64,000 nt of DNA. Origin: JAXLRU01 sp046330935 (GTDB taxonomy: Bacteria > Actinomycetota > Actinomycetes > Actinomycetales > Kineosporiaceae). This document shows positions 1-7,735 of this stretch, piece by piece. The stretch lies in assembly GCA_046330935.1 (NCBI GenBank), contig JAXLRU010000002.1:868001-932000 (forward strand), read 5' to 3'. Both the position numbers and the translations under genes were made by a program. The notes below the pieces were generated by a model. It worked only from the letters and a program-made list of their open reading frames with translations. It searched no databases and was not told where the DNA came from. Positions within the stretch are counted from its first letter, which is position 1; each line of letters opens with the position of its first letter.

Positions 1-447
1 CCTCAGGACGGCGAAGCGATGCAGCGTCCGGTACGGCACGTCGACCCCGGAGGCGGCCAAACGCTCTCTGACCTGCGTCAATGCGAGGCCTTGCTCGGTG
101 GTCCAGTGGCGGATCCGGTCGCGGTGGCCTTCGAGTTCCTCCCAGGCGGGGCCGCGGCAACGCCCCCGCCGGGTCAGCGCGGTGACCGCTTCGGCCGGTG
201 GCGTCGGCCCTGCATTCCCGTCCTCAGGCTGCGTCGAGCGGGTCAGGCCCAGGGACTGCCCGGCCTCCACATAGCGCCGCACCGTCTTGCGGTCCAATCC
301 CTCGCGGGCGGCGATCGAACGCAGGCCGTCGCCGTTGCGCCAGGCCTGGAGCATGCGAAGGACTTGGTCGTCGGAAATCGTTCGGAAGCCCATCATCACC
401 TCGTCCACAATGCGCGCTCGGTGCACCCGTCGTCGGGAGCCGCTCAT
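1..447 (-). CDS. IS21-family transposase, N-terminal part (runs off window)
   Basis: The minus strand is open from the left edge to position 447 with no stop. It encodes the front of an IstA-like transposase that moves an insertion sequence by DDE chemistry. The protein reads MSGSRRRVHRARIVDEV followed by MGFRTISDDQVLRMLQAW, then GLRSIAAREGLDRKTVRRYVEAG, a helix-turn-helix that binds the element ends. The VPYRTLHRFAV segment before the edge is typical of actinobacterial IS21 IstA proteins. The DDE core and any istB partner lie outside the window. The start is uncertain: ATG at 447 is the longest, and ATG at 393 (GAGG five bases upstream) matches where family members usually begin. Family assignment is from motif recognition; terminal inverted repeats were not found. 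Confidence 0.72.
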   Translation of the reverse strand, partial: MSGSRRRVHRARIVDEVMMGFRTISDDQVLRMLQAWRNGDGLRSIAAREGLDRKTVRRYVEAGQSLGLTRSTQPEDGNAGPTPPAEAVTALTRRGRCRGPAWEELEGHRDRIRHWTTEQGLALTQVRERLAASGVDVPYRTLHRFAVLR

Positions 448-628
448 CTTCGCCCATCTTCCGGGGGAAGGAAATGTCGGCGTGCCCCGAGGGGCAGGAG
501 TGCTCGCCCTTTCGTGCTTTCCGCGGCGCCGAGAAGGGGCCGAAGGTGAAACCCGCGACGCTGCCGCGGGTACCGTTGCCCGGACGACCATCCGCCGGGC
601 AGGGCCGCAGTCAGGAGCGCGACACCGC

Positions 629-1402
629 GTGATCGAGATCCTCAACCCCACCGAGGTGCCCCGCGCCCGCGACGCCGGCGCCCTGGTCGCGACGATCCTG
701 CAGACGCTCGAGGGGCGCTGCGAGGTGGGCGTGAACCTGCTCGACGTCGACAGGTGGGCGCGGGAGCTGATCCTCGAGGCGGGCGCGGTCTCCTGCTACG
801 TCGACTACGAGCCGTCCTTCGGCCGCGGCCCCTTCGGCCACTACATCTGCACCTCGGTCAACGACGCCGTCCTGCACGGGCGCCCCTACGACCGCACCCT
901 CGCCGACGGCGACCTGCTCACCCTCGACCTCGCGGTGTCGCTGCGCGGCGTGGTCGCCGACTCGGCGATCAGCTTCGTCGTGGGGCAGGCGCGGCCCGCG
1001 GGGGCCGAGGAGATGATCGCGCTCACCCGGCGCGCCCTCGCCGCGGCCATCGACGCCGTCACGCCCGGCGCACGCATCGGCGACCTGTCGCACGCGATCG
1101 GGGAGGTGCTGCGCGGCGCGGGGTACCAGGTGAACACGGACTTCGGCGGCCACGGCGTGGGGACCACCATGCACCAGGACCCGCACATCCCCAACGACGG
1201 GCGGCCCGGGCGCGGGTACCGGCTCGTGCCGGGCCTGCTGCTCGCGATCGAGCCGTGGGTGATGGCCGACACCGCCGAGCTGGTCACCGCCGACGACGGG
1301 TGGACGCTGCTCAGCGCCACCGGCTGCCTGACCGCCCACAGCGAGCACACCGTGCTCGTCACCGCCGACGGGTGCGAGGTCATGACGCTGCCGCGCGCCT
1401 GA
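629..1402 (+). CDS. map: Methionine aminopeptidase, type I
   Basis: Cytosolic metalloenzyme that removes the initiator methionine from new proteins. The 257-residue product has the complete creatinase/M24 fold. The two metal-ligand aspartates are D100 (LTLDLAV) and D111 (VADSAISF), followed by H175 (GGHGVG), E208 (AIEPW) and E239 (SEHTVL). The substrate histidine is in the NDAVLHG motif. The GTG start at 629 is chosen because AGGAGCG lies nine bases upstream and the protein then begins like short type I enzymes. The frame stays open further upstream, but that stretch overlaps the transposase and is not family-like. The sequence lacks the N-terminal zinc-finger extension of some homologues. 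This looks like a second, stand-alone map copy because no secY/adk/infA neighbours are present. Confidence 0.93.
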   Translation: MIEILNPTEVPRARDAGALVATILQTLEGRCEVGVNLLDVDRWARELILEAGAVSCYVDYEPSFGRGPFGHYICTSVNDAVLHGRPYDRTLADGDLLTLDLAVSLRGVVADSAISFVVGQARPAGAEEMIALTRRALAAAIDAVTPGARIGDLSHAIGEVLRGAGYQVNTDFGGHGVGTTMHQDPHIPNDGRPGRGYRLVPGLLLAIEPWVMADTAELVTADDGWTLLSATGCLTAHSEHTVLVTADGCEVMTLPRA

Positions 1403-1454
1403 TCCGGCTCGGCTGATCGACGGCGTCGGCCACGCCGGTGGGGCCGCGGAAGCC

Positions 1455-1493
1455 GTGGACCATGTCCGATGCATGCTGCAGGAAATGGTCCAC
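1455..1493. terminator. Inverted repeat between convergent genes
   Basis: Perfect 9-bp arms (GTGGACCAT and ATGGTCCAC) separated by 21 bases lie between the map stop and the epimerase stop, where a bidirectional terminator is expected. The loop is long and there is no T-run, so the role is tentative. Confidence 0.35.
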
Positions 1494-1498
1494 CGCTC

Positions 1499-2737
1499 TC
1501 AGCCCTCCAGCAGCCCCCGGCTCAGGGCGGTGGCCAGCGTCGGCGCGAGGGGCAGGCGGGGGATCAGCGTGGCCTGGACGGCGTGGTAGAAGTCGGGCCG
1601 CCCCGCCCAGGTGCGGGTGGTGGGCGCGCCGGTCGCCGACACCTCGTGCTGCCAGCCCACCCCGCCGTCGGCCAGGACGGGCGCGACGAACGAGGCCCGC
1701 GCGTAGTCCCAGAACCGCTCGTGCCACTGCGCGTAGCGGTCGTCCCCGGTCACCCGGTGCAGGGCGGCGGCGGTGCCGATCGCCTCGCACACCACCCAGT
1801 GGAACCGCTCGGAGACGACGGGCCGGCCGTCGACGTCCGTCGTGTAGACGAACCCGCCCGTCGAGTCGGGCTCGAACCCCGGTCCGAGCGCCCAGCCCTC
1901 GCGGACGGCCGTGTCGAACAGGCCCGCGGCGGCCTCGGGGATCCACCCGGGCGCCGCCTCGCCCAGCGCCTCGCCGAGGATCAGCACGAGCCTCGCCCAC
2001 TCCAGCCCGTGCCCGGGGGTGATCCCGTAGGGCCGGAACGGGTGGTCGGGCTGGTCCCGGTTGTAGTCGGGCAGCACGGTCCACGTGGCGTCGAAGTGCT
2101 CGGGCACCCGCCAGCCCAGCGCCCGCGCCTCGCCGTGCACGAGCCGGGCGGCGATCCGCAGTCCGCGCTCGCGCCAGCGGTCCTCGCCGGTGGCGTCCGC
2201 GACGGCGAGGTAGGCCTCGAGGGAGTGCATGTTCGCGTTGGCGCCGCGGTAGCCGTCGAGCACCGTCCAGTCGCGGTTCCACTCCTCGACGGACGCACCG
2301 GCGGCGTCGTCCCAGAAGTGGGCGTCGACGACGGCGGTGGCGGCCTGCAGCAGCTCGCGCGCGCCGGGGCGGCCGGCGACGGCGGCCGACGACGCCGCGA
2401 GCAGGACGAACGCGTGCTCGTAGGCGGTCTTGGACGTCGTCAGGGGGCCGTCCTCGCCGATGGTCGCGTACCAGCCGTCGTGCTCGGGGTCGCGGAAGGG
2501 CCCGGTGAGGGCGGCGACGCCGTGGTCGGCCAGGGCGGCGTCCCCGGGGCGGCCGAGGAGGGTGCCGAGGGCGAAGAGGTGGGTCATCCGGGCGTTGATC
2601 CACAGCTGCCGGCCGCGGGCGGAGTCGGGGGTGCCGTCGCCGGCGAGCCACCAGAAGCCGCCCTCGTCGGCCCGGGAGCGGGCGGCGTCGTCGAGCAGCC
2701 GCGTGGTCTCGGCGGCCAGCCAGTCCGTGGTCGGCAC
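1499..2737 (-). CDS. AGE-family sugar epimerase/isomerase (N-acylglucosamine 2-epimerase family)
   Basis: A 412-residue cytosolic protein of the (alpha/alpha)6-barrel AGE/cellobiose-epimerase superfamily, whose members interconvert sugars at C2 (mannose, glucose, N-acylmannosamine) or isomerise aldose and ketose. Family-like segments are WINARMTHLFALG near residue 47, the YEHAFVLLA helix, NANMHSLEAYLA, the conserved ITPGHGLEWARL and the late TWAGRPDFYHAVQ. The histidines in these segments are the usual catalytic bases. It is divergent from a beta-mannosidase across a shared regulatory region. This suggests a mannose- or mannoside-directed isomerase of the YihS type that turns released mannose into fructose; that substrate is inferred from context, not read from the sequence. 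The ATG at 2737 gives the full family length. Confidence 0.85.
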   Translation of the reverse strand: MPTTDWLAAETTRLLDDAARSRADEGGFWWLAGDGTPDSARGRQLWINARMTHLFALGTLLGRPGDAALADHGVAALTGPFRDPEHDGWYATIGEDGPLTTSKTAYEHAFVLLAASSAAVAGRPGARELLQAATAVVDAHFWDDAAGASVEEWNRDWTVLDGYRGANANMHSLEAYLAVADATGEDRWRERGLRIAARLVHGEARALGWRVPEHFDATWTVLPDYNRDQPDHPFRPYGITPGHGLEWARLVLILGEALGEAAPGWIPEAAAGLFDTAVREGWALGPGFEPDSTGGFVYTTDVDGRPVVSERFHWVVCEAIGTAAALHRVTGDDRYAQWHERFWDYARASFVAPVLADGGVGWQHEVSATGAPTTRTWAGRPDFYHAVQATLIPRLPLAPTLATALSRGLLEG

Positions 2738-2811
2738 GGCGCTCCTCCTCGGTCGTCACGGCCGGACGGGTGAGCGGCCCGGTCGGGGGCGACGTTACCT
2801 GCCTGGCTCCG

Positions 2812-2841
2812 TTGACCGACCGACGCTGAACCGCTTAAGGT
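2812..2841 (+). promoter_or_regulatory. Sigma-70-type promoter for the beta-mannosidase
   Basis: TTGACC at 2812-2817 and TAAGGT at 2836-2841 are separated by 18 bp, matching the vegetative actinobacterial consensus. It points at the mannosidase gene and would give a leader of about 240 nt. The LacI-type operator overlaps the spacer and -10 region. Confidence 0.55.
2826..2839. promoter_or_regulatory. LacI-family-like operator
   Basis: CTGAACCGCTTAAG is an even imperfect palindrome with a central CG (half-sites CTGAACC and CTTAAGC), the layout of LacI-family sugar-repressor operators. It sits across the spacer and -10 element of the mannosidase promoter and upstream of the divergent epimerase, so one repressor could control both genes. 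No lacI gene is in the window. Confidence 0.5.
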
Positions 2842-2933
2842 TCGTCGCGTTCCACCCCCGCTCTGCTGCCGTACCGGGCCGGCGAGGCGGGGAGACGCCG
2901 GTGGACGCGGCTCCGGCCGCCGTCGGGCCGCGC

Positions 2934-2970
2934 AGCCCCCGGGAGGAGCGCCGACCTCCGCCCGGGGGCT
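2934..2970 (+). other. Strong hairpin in the mannosidase leader
   Basis: AGCCCCCGGG...AGG pairs with CCT..CCCGGGGGCT, giving ten uninterrupted G-C-rich pairs plus a three-pair extension around a 3-nt bulge. It lies inside the predicted 240-nt leader, so it could attenuate transcription or insulate the divergent unit. There is no T-run. Confidence 0.45.
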
Positions 2971-3086
2971 TCCGTCCGCCCGGGGCGCGCCGCATGCGCG
3001 CCGGAAGATCGCGGACGGGGCCGCACCGGCACGCCCGGGCCACGTAGCGTGGGCGCCCGGGCCAGCACCGCCGAGGAGAGGCACCC

Positions 3087-5675
3087 ATGGAGACCGCCGC
3101 GCTCGCCGCGACCGCCGCCGTCGACAGCACGTCCCGCTGCGCCGGGGCGACCCCCGTCACGGGCTGGACGGTGCGCGCCGTCGCCCCGAAGGCGGGCTGG
3201 CCGACGGGAGCGCCGGACGCCGTCCGCGAGGGGCTGGTGCTCGCCGCGACGGTGCCGGGAGTCGTCCACGTCGACCTGATCGCCGCAGGGCTGGCCGGGG
3301 ACGTCACGGTCGACGGCACCGAGGCCGCCGACGCCTGGATCATGCGCACCGGCTGGGAGTACCGCACCGTCCTCGCCGCCCCGCCCCGCGCGCCCCGCCG
3401 CGCCCTGCTGGTCTTCGACGGCATCGACACGATCGCCGACGTCGTGGTGAACGGAACCGTGCGGCTGCACGCCACCGACATGCACCGCACCTACGCGGTC
3501 GACGTCACCGACGACCTCGCGGCCGGTGATGTCGAGGTCGTCGTCGCCCTGACGAGCGCGCTGGAGGTCGCCGAGCCGAGGGAGGCCGCGAACCCGTTGC
3601 CGCGCCCCGACATCTACGAGCTGCCCTACAACCAGGTCCGCAAGATGGCCTGCTCCTACGGCTGGGACTGGGGGCCGATCACCGGCTCGGCCGGTCTGTG
3701 GCGCGACGTCACGCTCGTGACCTGGGACGACGCCCGGCTGGACGACGTCCGCGTGGTCGCAGGGTTCGACGGCGGCACCCCGGCGGGGACGCCGGTCGTG
3801 GACGTCGCGGTGACCCTCGACGTCGCGGGCGACGCCGGGGCGGCGCGGTGGCTGGAGGTCGCGGTGACCCGCGCGGGCGACGACACCGACGCCGTGCTCG
3901 CCCTGGCTGCGGTCGGCGAAGCGGGTGTGAGCGTTCACGTCGAGGTGCCCGGTGCCGCCGTCTGGCACCCGGTCGGCGAGGGCGACCAGCCGCTGTACGA
4001 CGTCACGGTCGACCTGCGTGACGCCGAGGGCACGCTGCTCGACTCGGCCCGCCGCCGCGTGGGCTTCCGCACGGTCGCGGTGGTCCAGGAACCCGACGAG
4101 CACGGCGTCTCGTGCGAGCTGCACGTCAACGGCGCGCGGCTGTGGGTGCGGGGCCTGAACTGGATCCCCGACGACCCGTTCCCGTCGCGGATCACTCGCG
4201 AGCGGCTGCGCGAGCGGATCACCCAGGCCGTGGACGCGGGCGCGAACCTCCTGCGGATCTGGGGCGGCGGGATCTTCGAGTCCGAGGACTTCTACGACCT
4301 GTGCGACGAGCTGGGCGTGCTCGTCTGGCAGGACTTCCTCTTCGCGTGCGCGCCCTACGACGAGCATGAGGAGACCGTCGCCGACGTCCGCGCCGAGGCC
4401 CGCGACAACGTGGCCAGGCTGCGCCACCGCGCGAGCCTCGCCGTCTGGTCCGGCTGCAACGAGAACCTGTGGGGCTACGAGACGTGGGGCTGGCAGCCCG
4501 TGCTCGACGGCCGCGCGTGGGGCGCCCTCTACTACGCGCAGGTGCTGCCGCAGGTGGTGGCCGAGGTCGACGGCACCCGCCCCTACCTGCCCGGATCGCC
4601 GTTCTCACCCGGCGGCCAGCCGAACGCCGCCGACGGCCCGCCCGCCGACGACGAGACGCGCGGCACCGTGCACCTCTGGGACGTGTGGAACTCCCTCGAC
4701 TACACCGCCTACGAGGACTCCCACCCTCGCTTCGCGGCCGAGTTCGGCTACCAGGCGCCCGCGTCCTGGCACACCCTGGCCGCCGCCGTCGGCGCCGACC
4801 CCGACCCGTCGGCGTCCACCGCGATCACGGCCGCCGACCCGCGGTTGGAGGTGCACCAGAAGGCCGCCGACGGCTCGGCCAAGCTGGCCGCGGGCCTCGC
4901 CCGGCACTGGGCGGCGCCGCCCGCGGACGGCCTGAGCTGGTACTACGCCACCCAGCTGCTGCAGGCCCGCGCCGTCACCACCGGCATCGGCCACCTGCGC
5001 GCCCAGTACGACACGTGCTCGGGGACGATCTGGTGGCAGCACAACGATCTCTGGCCGTCGATCTCGTGGTCGATCGTCGACGTCCGCGGCCGGCGCAAGC
5101 TCGCCTGGTACGCGATGCGCGAGGCCTACCGGGCGCGGACCGCCGTCCTCGGCGCGGGCGGCGTGCTCGCGCTGGTCGACGACGGGCGGGCGGCCTGGAC
5201 GCCGCGCGTCGAGCTGACCGCGCTCACCGCGGCCGGCGAGGTCCTCGGGCGCGGCGTGGTGGACGCGCCGGTACAGGCCCGGGGCGCGGTCCGGGTGCCG
5301 CTCGCCGACGTCGACGGGCTCGGTCCCGCCCTCGATGCCGCCGACGTCGTGGTCGCCGACGTGCCCGCCGACGGCCTGCGCGTGACCCGCTGGCTGCGCC
5401 CCGACCTCGACCTGCCCGCCGTCGACCCGGGGCTGTCCGTCACCGTCGACGCCGTGCCGGGCGGGGTCGCCGTCACCGTGACCGCTGACGCCCTGGCCCG
5501 CGACGTCTGCCTGCTCGCGGAGGTCGCCGCGCCCGACGCGCTCGTCGACCGGCAGCTCGTGACGCTGCTGCCCGGCGAGCACGCCGTGTTCACGGTGACC
5601 GGCCCCGGGGTCGCCGACGTCCCGCCGCAGCGCTGGGCGGGCCTCGTGGTCAGCGACGCGACGCTGCGCGGCTGA
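3087..5675 (+). CDS. Beta-mannosidase, glycoside hydrolase family 2
   Basis: An 862-residue retaining exo-glycosidase that hydrolyses terminal beta-D-mannose from manno-oligosaccharides. The order is an N-terminal jelly-roll with the GH2 mannosidase signature GWEYRTVL, an immunoglobulin-like domain, a TIM barrel from about residue 350, then C-terminal beta domains. The barrel carries LLRIWGGGIFESEDFYDLCDE, the acid/base E459 in SGCNEN, and the nucleophile E552 in FAAEFGYQ. WWQHNDLWPSISWS near residue 650 is the usual mannosidase aglycone region. There is no signal peptide, so it acts inside the cell on imported oligosaccharides. The ATG at 3087 follows GAGGAGAGG. It is divergent from an AGE-family epimerase under a LacI-like operator, which supports a mannan-catabolic role. 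Residue numbers are counted from the chosen start. Confidence 0.93.
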   Translation: METAALAATAAVDSTSRCAGATPVTGWTVRAVAPKAGWPTGAPDAVREGLVLAATVPGVVHVDLIAAGLAGDVTVDGTEAADAWIMRTGWEYRTVLAAPPRAPRRALLVFDGIDTIADVVVNGTVRLHATDMHRTYAVDVTDDLAAGDVEVVVALTSALEVAEPREAANPLPRPDIYELPYNQVRKMACSYGWDWGPITGSAGLWRDVTLVTWDDARLDDVRVVAGFDGGTPAGTPVVDVAVTLDVAGDAGAARWLEVAVTRAGDDTDAVLALAAVGEAGVSVHVEVPGAAVWHPVGEGDQPLYDVTVDLRDAEGTLLDSARRRVGFRTVAVVQEPDEHGVSCELHVNGARLWVRGLNWIPDDPFPSRITRERLRERITQAVDAGANLLRIWGGGIFESEDFYDLCDELGVLVWQDFLFACAPYDEHEETVADVRAEARDNVARLRHRASLAVWSGCNENLWGYETWGWQPVLDGRAWGALYYAQVLPQVVAEVDGTRPYLPGSPFSPGGQPNAADGPPADDETRGTVHLWDVWNSLDYTAYEDSHPRFAAEFGYQAPASWHTLAAAVGADPDPSASTAITAADPRLEVHQKAADGSAKLAAGLARHWAAPPADGLSWYYATQLLQARAVTTGIGHLRAQYDTCSGTIWWQHNDLWPSISWSIVDVRGRRKLAWYAMREAYRARTAVLGAGGVLALVDDGRAAWTPRVELTALTAAGEVLGRGVVDAPVQARGAVRVPLADVDGLGPALDAADVVVADVPADGLRVTRWLRPDLDLPAVDPGLSVTVDAVPGGVAVTVTADALARDVCLLAEVAAPDALVDRQLVTLLPGEHAVFTVTGPGVADVPPQRWAGLVVSDATLRG

Positions 5676-5681
5676 GCGGCG

Positions 5682-7232
5682 TCACGACCGTTCGAACGAC
5701 GAGGCCATCCGCGCCTGCTCCTGCAGCACCTCGTTGATCCGCTGCTGGACGCCGTCGAGGTCGCCGATCGTCGCGCTCGTCGCCTCGATCCCCTCGGCGA
5801 CGGTGCGGGCGCTGCTCTGGATGCTGGCGATCTGCTCGGCGACCCGCTGGGTGGCCGAGGCCGTCTCGCGCGCGAGGTCCTTCACCTCGTTGGCGACGAC
5901 CGCGAAGCCGCGGCCCACCTCGCCCGCGCGGGCCGCCTCGATCGTCGCGTTGAGCGCGAGCAGGTTCGTCTGCGCCGCGATCCCCGAGATGATCGCGATG
6001 ATGTCGCCGACGGCGTGCGAGGCCTCCCCGAGCGCGTGCACCGTCGTCGTCATGGTCCCCGCCTGCTCCACGGCGGTGCCGGCCACGCGCTGGGCGTCGT
6101 CGGAGGTGGCGCGCAGCTGCGCCACCGTCTCCAGCAGCAGGCGCGCGTTGTCGACGTCGCGCTGCTGGCGGCGCAGGACGGCCAGGCGCTGCGAGACCAG
6201 CTGCTGCACGTTGCGCAGCGCGGAACGGCGCGAGGGGGACAGGTCGACCGTGTCGGTGGTGAAGAAGTCCATGGTGCCCACGACCTGGTCGCCGTCGAGG
6301 ATCGGGAAGCACACCCCCGAGCGCACGCCCGCCCGCCGGGCCGCGGGGGCCCGCACGCAGTCGGTCATCTCGGCGAGGTCGCGGACGAAGACGAGGTCGC
6401 GCTCGCGCCAGGCGCGGCCCGACAGGCCGACACCCTCGGTGAAGGACGCGGTCAGCGTGACCTGGCGGAACTCCTCGCCGGCCGTGCCCGACTCCACCTG
6501 GAAGCGCAGGACGTCGGCGTCGGTGTCGCGGCGCCAGTACGACCCGTAGGCCCAGCCGAAGGTGGCGCGCACCGTCTCCAGGGCGCTGACGACGGCCTTC
6601 GACTCGTCGCCCGCCTCGCCGATGCGCGCGACGACCGTCGTGACGGCCTCCTGGTCGTCGAGCGTGGACTGCAACGCCGCCCGGGTGAGGGCCTGCTGGC
6701 GGATCACCCCGAGCATCCGCGCGATCGACTGCCACTTGTCGCTGCCGAACTGCGGCAGCGCCACCAGGCCGTACGTCTCGACGACCGCGACGACCTGGCC
6801 GTCCTCGAACACCGGGACGGCGCCGCCGTGGACCATGCCGCCGCGTTGGGCGATCTTCCAGCGCTCGCAGCTCACCCCCGTGAGCGGGTCCTCCTCGGTG
6901 AGGACGGGCCGCGACGTCCGCACCGCGCGGGTCAGCAGCCCGGCCTCGGCGGGCAGCCGGCGCGAGGCGTCGAGGGTCGTGGCCAGGGCGTCGGCGAGGG
7001 CGCGCGACCCCGTCTCGTTGAGGAGGACGAACCCGTCGGGCTCCCGGCGCCAGATGGCGCCGTACTCGACGTCGAGGGTGGCGACGAGCGCGCCGAGGAT
7101 CTTCTCGCGGACGTCGTCGACGCCGCTGACCCCGCCGTCGAGGGCCTCGAGGACCTTCTCCAGCGCCTCGACGTCGCGCGGCACGGGCCACGCCTGCGCG
7201 ACACCTTCGCGCCGGTTGCGCCACCAGGTCAT
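5682..7232 (-). CDS. Soluble chemotaxis receptor with two GAF domains
   Basis: A 516-residue methyl-accepting chemotaxis-type transducer with no membrane segments. Two GAF-like sensor domains (about residues 40-180 and 195-345) precede a short coiled region. The cytoplasmic signalling hairpin contains ISGIAAQTNLLALNATIEA and VVANEVKDLA, the CheA/CheW-binding tip. The C-terminal arm is short and there is no obvious CheR-binding pentapeptide. The second GAF domain resembles those that bind small molecules or haem, but no ligand residue can be assigned. It probably senses a cytoplasmic or redox cue and feeds the flagellar motor. A TCAAG-N16-CCGAAG sigma-28-like promoter lies 47 bp upstream of the ATG, as in the other chemotaxis gene of this window. 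The gene is convergent with the mannosidase, with only 6 bp between stops. Confidence 0.9.
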   Translation of the reverse strand: MTWWRNRREGVAQAWPVPRDVEALEKVLEALDGGVSGVDDVREKILGALVATLDVEYGAIWRREPDGFVLLNETGSRALADALATTLDASRRLPAEAGLLTRAVRTSRPVLTEEDPLTGVSCERWKIAQRGGMVHGGAVPVFEDGQVVAVVETYGLVALPQFGSDKWQSIARMLGVIRQQALTRAALQSTLDDQEAVTTVVARIGEAGDESKAVVSALETVRATFGWAYGSYWRRDTDADVLRFQVESGTAGEEFRQVTLTASFTEGVGLSGRAWRERDLVFVRDLAEMTDCVRAPAARRAGVRSGVCFPILDGDQVVGTMDFFTTDTVDLSPSRRSALRNVQQLVSQRLAVLRRQQRDVDNARLLLETVAQLRATSDDAQRVAGTAVEQAGTMTTTVHALGEASHAVGDIIAIISGIAAQTNLLALNATIEAARAGEVGRGFAVVANEVKDLARETASATQRVAEQIASIQSSARTVAEGIEATSATIGDLDGVQQRINEVLQEQARMASSFERS

Positions 7233-7278
7233 GTCCGCCCTCTCGCCCGGGCCGCCACGACGGGGCCCACCTCGGACA

Positions 7279-7305
7279 CTTCGGGCATGATCCGTCCGTT
7301 CTTGA
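7279..7305 (-). promoter_or_regulatory. FliA (sigma-28)-like promoter of the GAF chemotaxis receptor
   Basis: On the minus strand TCAAG (7305-7301), 16 bp, then CCGAAG (7284-7279), 47 bp before the start codon. The same TCAAG-N16-YCGA pattern precedes the other receptor gene and the EAL-HDOD gene. Confidence 0.5.
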
Positions 7306-7366
7306 CGGGAATGTCCGCGCGTGGTCGTGATCGTGCGGGATTTCCCGCCGCGAGGGCCTCCCCGAT

Positions 7367-7396
7367 CCGGCGCGTGCCGTAGATCACACGCGCCGG
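7367..7396. repeat. 10-bp inverted repeat in divergent promoter region
   Basis: CCGGCGCGTG and CACGCGCCGG are perfect arms with a 10-bp spacer, a dimeric-regulator-like layout, 70-100 bp upstream of feoA. The binding protein is unknown. Confidence 0.4.
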
Positions 7397-7429
7397 ACCA
7401 GGGGCGTCACGGGTGAGGGACGTTCGTCG

Positions 7430-7461
7430 GTTAGGCATTCCTCACTCGGCTCCTACCGTCG
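7430..7461 (+). promoter_or_regulatory. feoA promoter with iron-regulator-like half-sites, probably leaderless
   Basis: TACCGT at 7456-7461 ends four bases before the feoA ATG with no good ribosome-binding site, suggesting a leaderless mRNA. TTAGGCATTCCTCA at 7431-7444 resembles a degenerate IdeR/DtxR box (TTAGG..CCTaA) where the -35 would be. The iron control is an inference. Confidence 0.4.
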
Positions 7462-7465
7462 AAGC

Positions 7466-7735
7466 ATGACGCTCGACGACGCCCCCTCCGGCACCCCCGT
7501 CGTGATCGGACGGCCCGACCTCGCGCCCGCCCGCTGCCTGCGGATGGCCCAGGTCGGCTTGCGGCCCGGAGCCCACGTCGTCCCGCTGCACCGCACCGTG
7601 GGGGGCGGGCGCGTCCTCGGCGTCGGGGACGCCCGCGTGGCCGTCGGCCGCGACGTCCTGCGCAAGGTGCCCGTCGTCACCCCCGACCCTTCCGGCACGC
7701 CGGTCCCCGCCCTCGAGGGGAGCCGGTCGTGCTGA
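7466..7735 (+). CDS. feoA: FeoA-like ferrous iron transport protein
   Basis: An 89-residue cytosolic SH3-like protein that supports the FeoB iron(II) permease. CLRMAQVGLRPGAHVVPLH and the GGRVLGVGDARVAVGRDVLRKV strand correspond to the conserved FeoA core (the LxxLGLxxG turn and the terminal strand that ends in the DNA-free beta barrel). It precedes feoB and overlaps it by 7 bp, so translation is coupled. The C-terminal 18 residues after KVPVV are a non-conserved tail. The ATG start lies just after a TACCGT -10 element, as described for the promoter. Confidence comes from the combination of fold motif and neighbour; on its own the small protein would be less certain. Confidence 0.88.
   Translation: MTLDDAPSGTPVVIGRPDLAPARCLRMAQVGLRPGAHVVPLHRTVGGGRVLGVGDARVAVGRDVLRKVPVVTPDPSGTPVPALEGSRSC

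Noticed and set aside
287..628. N-terminal extension of methionine aminopeptidase to 287
   Set aside because: The extension overlaps the transposase on the other strand, is Arg-rich and unlike the family; a good Shine-Dalgarno precedes GTG 629.
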